Source: Luteimonas_C sp035250245 (lineage in GTDB: Bacteria > Pseudomonadota > Gammaproteobacteria > Xanthomonadales > Xanthomonadaceae). Taken from it: a stretch of DNA of 7,121 bases. The translations under genes and the position numbers were made by a program. The notes below the pieces were generated by a model. It was not told the DNA's origin. It searched no databases and saw only the letters and a list, made by a program, of their open reading frames with translations. Shown here piece by piece: positions 4,601-7,121 of this stretch. Where the stretch lies: the NCBI GenBank assembly GCA_035250245.1, contig DATFFH010000015.1:1-7121 (forward strand), in the 5' to 3' direction. Numbering within the stretch: position 1 is the first letter of the stretch; each line of letters opens with the position of its first letter.

Positions 4601-6604
4601 TCAGGGCCTGCTCGGCACAGGCAATTTGTCGCCGGGATCGCCGCCGCCGGGGCGGGGCAGGGTGGTGGAAAACACATGTACGCCGTTCTCGCCGCCCAGC
4701 AGATACAAACGCCCGCTGTTGGGATCGGCGAACAGACGCTGCGGACTGCGACGGCCGAGCGGCGTGGCTTTCAGCAGCTTAGGCTTGGTTGGGTTGGAAA
4801 CGTCGAATTCGCGCAGGTTGCGGTCGTCCGCATACCAGGCGCGATCGCCGCGATGCGTCACCTTCTGGAACTGGAAGACGAATTCGCCGTTGTCGATGTC
4901 GTAACGCCCGGCGAGCACCGGTTTGGCGGGATTGGAAACGTCCACGATCTGCAATCCGCTCTGGCAGGCGATGTAGGCAAGCGACAGTTCGGCGTCCACC
5001 GATAGATCGAAAGCGTTGCCGCAGCCTTCGTTGATCTGGGCGATCTGCTTGGGTTGGTCCGGGCGCGACAGATCGTAGATGCGCATGCCGCCCGAAGTGG
5101 TGCCGTACTCGGCGCTCTCGGCCAGGAAAGCATGGCCGTTGGCGACCTTCAGGCGATACGGCTGGCCGATCAATCCTTCGTACCAGGTCAGTTTCATGTC
5201 GGCCGGGTTGGCGACGTCGACCACGCCGAACAAGCCGCCGTTGGTCCACTTCGCCACGTACGCGTACTGGCCTTCCACATCCAATACCGCAGCGCCCCAG
5301 AACGGGTAGCTGCCCATTTCCCTGGGCGCTTTCGGATTGGACAGATCCACCGCGAACAAACCCGCGCCCCAGGCGGCGAGGTAGGCGCGGTCGCCGACCA
5401 CGTCCACTTGCTCGAAGCTGCGGTCTTCCAGGCTGAAGGGCAGGCGCGCTTCGAAACGGGCGAGCGGGGCCAGCGACACCGCGTCGTTGATGGTCAGTCC
5501 GTAATTCGGCTGCACCAAGACCGGCTTGCCGCGGTACATCGCCACGTCGCGCGCATCCACGCCCGCGGGTAGCCAGCCGGTGGCGGTGCGGCGCGGTTTG
5601 CCGGGCGTGCGGATGTCGATGGTGTGCATCAGGTCGGTGTCGGTCTGCAGCAACAGATTCGTGTCGCCCAAACCGGTGGCGTGTCGGCCGCCCAACGTCG
5701 AGATGTTCAGATGCCCGGCGGCGAGCGGATGGTCGATGTTGCCGACGTTCCACACGTCGATCCCTTCGCCCCAGCCGAAGGAATAGAAATACGAACCGAC
5801 CCGCGCGCCGCGGGTGGCTGGCGGGATGTCCATCCAGCCGTGGCGCACCATGTCCATCGGATTGCTGGTGTCGAACAGGCTGAGCTGGTTGCCCACGCCG
5901 ATCGCCATGCCCGGCGCCAGGTTCAGGCTGAAACTGTCGAATCCGTCGACCTGGTGCGAGCTGAGCAGATGCGGCGCATCCGGATTGCTTACGTCGTAGA
6001 TGTGCAGCGCCACTTCGGTGCCCAGCCAGGTGCGTCCGCTGGCCTGGATCTGGTTGCCGAAAGCTTTGATCTGCGAGTACTGCACCGGCACGGTTTCGAT
6101 CCCGCTGCGCACGAAACGCGGATGGACCGGGTCGGTCAAATCGCCGACGTACAAGCCATGGTTGTTGTCGAACAGATACAGATGGCTGTTCGCGGCCACG
6201 ATGCCGACCATGAACTTGTTGCCCGCGTCGTTGTAATCGTGGCTGTCGGCGACCAGCTTGGGCGCTGCCGGGTTGGCGAGCGAATAGGTGGCCACGCCGC
6301 TGACGCCGTCCGAACCGCGCCAGGCCGCGTACAGGTACTGGCCTTGGCGGGTGGCCGAGATGATCGGCCCGCCGGCGGCCTCGGTGGTGGCGATCCGTTG
6401 CGGCGCGGTGGGCGTGTTGTAGTCCCAGGTGGCCAGCAGCCGGCCGGTGGGGATATGCACGTAACGGCCGTCGACGATGAGCTCGCCGGTCACCGCGCCG
6501 CCGCGGATCAGGTCCAGCTTCACCGGCTCGGGGGAGCTCGCGGCACGCGCGGGCGGAAGGACAAAAGCGGACAGCAGCGCAGCAGCGAGCAACGTGCGGG
6601 TCAT
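4601..6604 (-). CDS. Exported LVIVD-repeat beta-propeller protein
   Basis: The product has 667 residues. Residues 1-21 form a signal peptide (MTRT, hydrophobic core LLAAALLSAFVL, site after ARA); there is no lipobox cysteine, so it is a soluble exported protein. The rest is built from repeats with the LVIVD pattern: a short hydrophobic strand, then D(V/L)SNP, a few residues, P and a hydrophobic strand. Clear copies start near 104, 150, 201, 242, 282, 328, 416, 459, 508, 551 and 598, including IYDVSNPDAPHLL and IVDVSNPAKPVLAG. These repeats form beta-propellers of unknown biochemical role, usually on the cell surface or in the periplasm. The tail (650-667) is rich in Gly and Pro. ATG 6604 is preferred over 6652 because AGGAG lies six bases before it and the signal peptide starts there. 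It converges on the Kelch gene. Confidence 0.9.
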   Translation of the reverse strand: MTRTLLAAALLSAFVLPPARAASSPEPVKLDLIRGGAVTGELIVDGRYVHIPTGRLLATWDYNTPTAPQRIATTEAAGGPIISATRQGQYLYAAWRGSDGVSGVATYSLANPAAPKLVADSHDYNDAGNKFMVGIVAANSHLYLFDNNHGLYVGDLTDPVHPRFVRSGIETVPVQYSQIKAFGNQIQASGRTWLGTEVALHIYDVSNPDAPHLLSSHQVDGFDSFSLNLAPGMAIGVGNQLSLFDTSNPMDMVRHGWMDIPPATRGARVGSYFYSFGWGEGIDVWNVGNIDHPLAAGHLNISTLGGRHATGLGDTNLLLQTDTDLMHTIDIRTPGKPRRTATGWLPAGVDARDVAMYRGKPVLVQPNYGLTINDAVSLAPLARFEARLPFSLEDRSFEQVDVVGDRAYLAAWGAGLFAVDLSNPKAPREMGSYPFWGAAVLDVEGQYAYVAKWTNGGLFGVVDVANPADMKLTWYEGLIGQPYRLKVANGHAFLAESAEYGTTSGGMRIYDLSRPDQPKQIAQINEGCGNAFDLSVDAELSLAYIACQSGLQIVDVSNPAKPVLAGRYDIDNGEFVFQFQKVTHRGDRAWYADDRNLREFDVSNPTKPKLLKATPLGRRSPQRLFADPNSGRLYLLGGENGVHVFSTTLPRPGGGDPGDKLPVPSRP

Positions 6605-6610
6605 GCAGGG

Positions 6611-6615
6611 CTCCT
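6611..6615 (-). promoter_or_regulatory. Shine-Dalgarno that fixes the start of the LVIVD-repeat gene
   Basis: Reverse-strand AGGAG lies six bases before ATG 6604. The frame stays open upstream to 6652, but that extension is proline- and arginine-rich and would hide the signal peptide. The site therefore decides for the shorter form. I found no convincing -35/-10 pair in the 145-base gap 6605-6749. Confidence 0.75.
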
Positions 6616-6749
6616 GGGGGCGGGGAGGTCGACGGACGACGTGCGGGGGCACGACCGGCCGACGATGCGCTCAAGCCTTACCAGGCGTCACTCCAAACCT
6701 TTGACGATCGCATTACAGGGCTTTGATGGCGCCCAATCGGTGAAACGCG

Positions 6750-7121
6750 TCACTCACGATGCGTGGATTGGGTCGGATCCAACTCGGCCGGGATCGAGCG
6801 TTCGCCAGCCAAACGCTTGGCGTGTTCGAAGGCGGATCGCCATTGGCCGCGCTGTCCCATCGCCCGCAGCAGGCGGACTTGGAGCACGGCCGTGTCGAAG
6901 TCGTGCTCGGCCCAGGGTGCGATGCGGCCGATCATCGCGCCGGCTTCGGCCACGCGGCCCTGCTCGAGCAGCCACGGCGCATAAGCCTGCACGGCGATGG
7001 CGACTTCTTCCGGCACGCCCGCTTGTTCGGCCATGGCGACCGCGGTGCGATAGCCGGCGTCGGCCGTCGCCCGGTCGCCGCGCGCGCGTTGCAGGCTGGC
7101 GGCGGCCAGTCGCGCCGGCAG
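6750..7121 (-). CDS. C-terminal end of a TPR-like helical protein (cut by window edge)
   Basis: The reverse frame is open from the window edge to TGA 6750-6752, giving 123 residues of the C-terminus. The start lies outside the window; the ATG at 7034 is internal, because homologous-looking helical sequence continues upstream of it. The sequence is alpha-helical with alternating Ala/Leu and Glu/Arg. Repeat-like units such as YRTAVAMAEQAG, WLLEQGRVAEAGAMI and LLRAMGQRGQWRSAFEHAKRLAGE have the spacing of tetratricopeptide repeats, with the small-residue and Tyr/Trp positions typical of them. In this lineage, such C-termini often belong to large regulators or protein kinases with a TPR half, but no such domain is in view. 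It points the same way as the LVIVD gene, 145 bases upstream of it, so co-transcription is possible. Confidence 0.8.
   Translation of the reverse strand: MPARLAAASLQRARGDRATADAGYRTAVAMAEQAGVPEEVAIAVQAYAPWLLEQGRVAEAGAMIGRIAPWAEHDFDTAVLQVRLLRAMGQRGQWRSAFEHAKRLAGERSIPAELDPTQSTHRE

Noticed and set aside
4362..4904. Forward frame of 180 codons in the convergent gap
   Set aside because: It crosses the palindromes, the reverse-strand terminator and the end of the LVIVD gene. Its composition is repeat-derived and no start site is seen.
4779..6674. Reverse frame of 631 codons overlapping the LVIVD gene
   Set aside because: It is extremely Arg/Gly/Pro-rich, as expected for a shifted frame of high-GC DNA, while the LVIVD frame has a signal peptide, a ribosome site and regular repeats.
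6605..6749. Reverse-strand promoter with TTGGGC and TAATGC boxes near 6710-6740
   Set aside because: The spacing is too short and the boxes too weak to support a call.

Overview
The window is GC-rich DNA from a gammaproteobacterium, most likely of the Xanthomonadaceae (Lysobacter-like). The clues are a rarA-crcB gene pair of the kind I recall from that family, RarA and CrcB protein sequences that look like it, and many copies of the palindromic GTAGGAGCGGC(T/C)... repeats common in those genomes. The lineage call is inference from memory, not a database result.

Left part (1-2237). The first 15 bases may be the last codons of lolA. A 42-bp inverted repeat follows, then a complete rarA (replication-associated AAA+ ATPase), then crcB (fluoride channel). 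The rarA-crcB gap holds a clear fluoride riboswitch aptamer (about 1541-1605) whose first stem begins 5 bases after the rarA stop. Downstream of the aptamer are three overlapping, mutually exclusive hairpins (1595-1661) that can be read as a cascaded translational switch. They end on a good Shine-Dalgarno in front of ATG 1668. That ATG does not start crcB. It opens a 27-codon reading frame that runs into a perfect 29-bp inverted repeat (1712-1810), and crcB starts only beyond that repeat, at 1833. A repeat element therefore appears to have separated the switch from the gene it should control.

Middle (2238-4600). A complete exported protein with seven Kelch repeats and a C-terminal DUF11-like domain is followed by a strong hairpin terminator. 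The next 525 bases carry no credible gene. They are a dense block of palindromes: a nested inverted-repeat element, a stand-alone palindrome, a 12-bp hairpin, a second inverted-repeat pair and a reverse-strand terminator.

Right part (4601-7121, reverse strand). A complete exported LVIVD-repeat beta-propeller protein converges on the Kelch gene. Upstream of it is the C-terminal end of a helical, TPR-like protein cut by the window edge. The genes on the left serve fork maintenance and fluoride resistance. The two secreted propellers look like accessory cargo, with no partner or function visible here.
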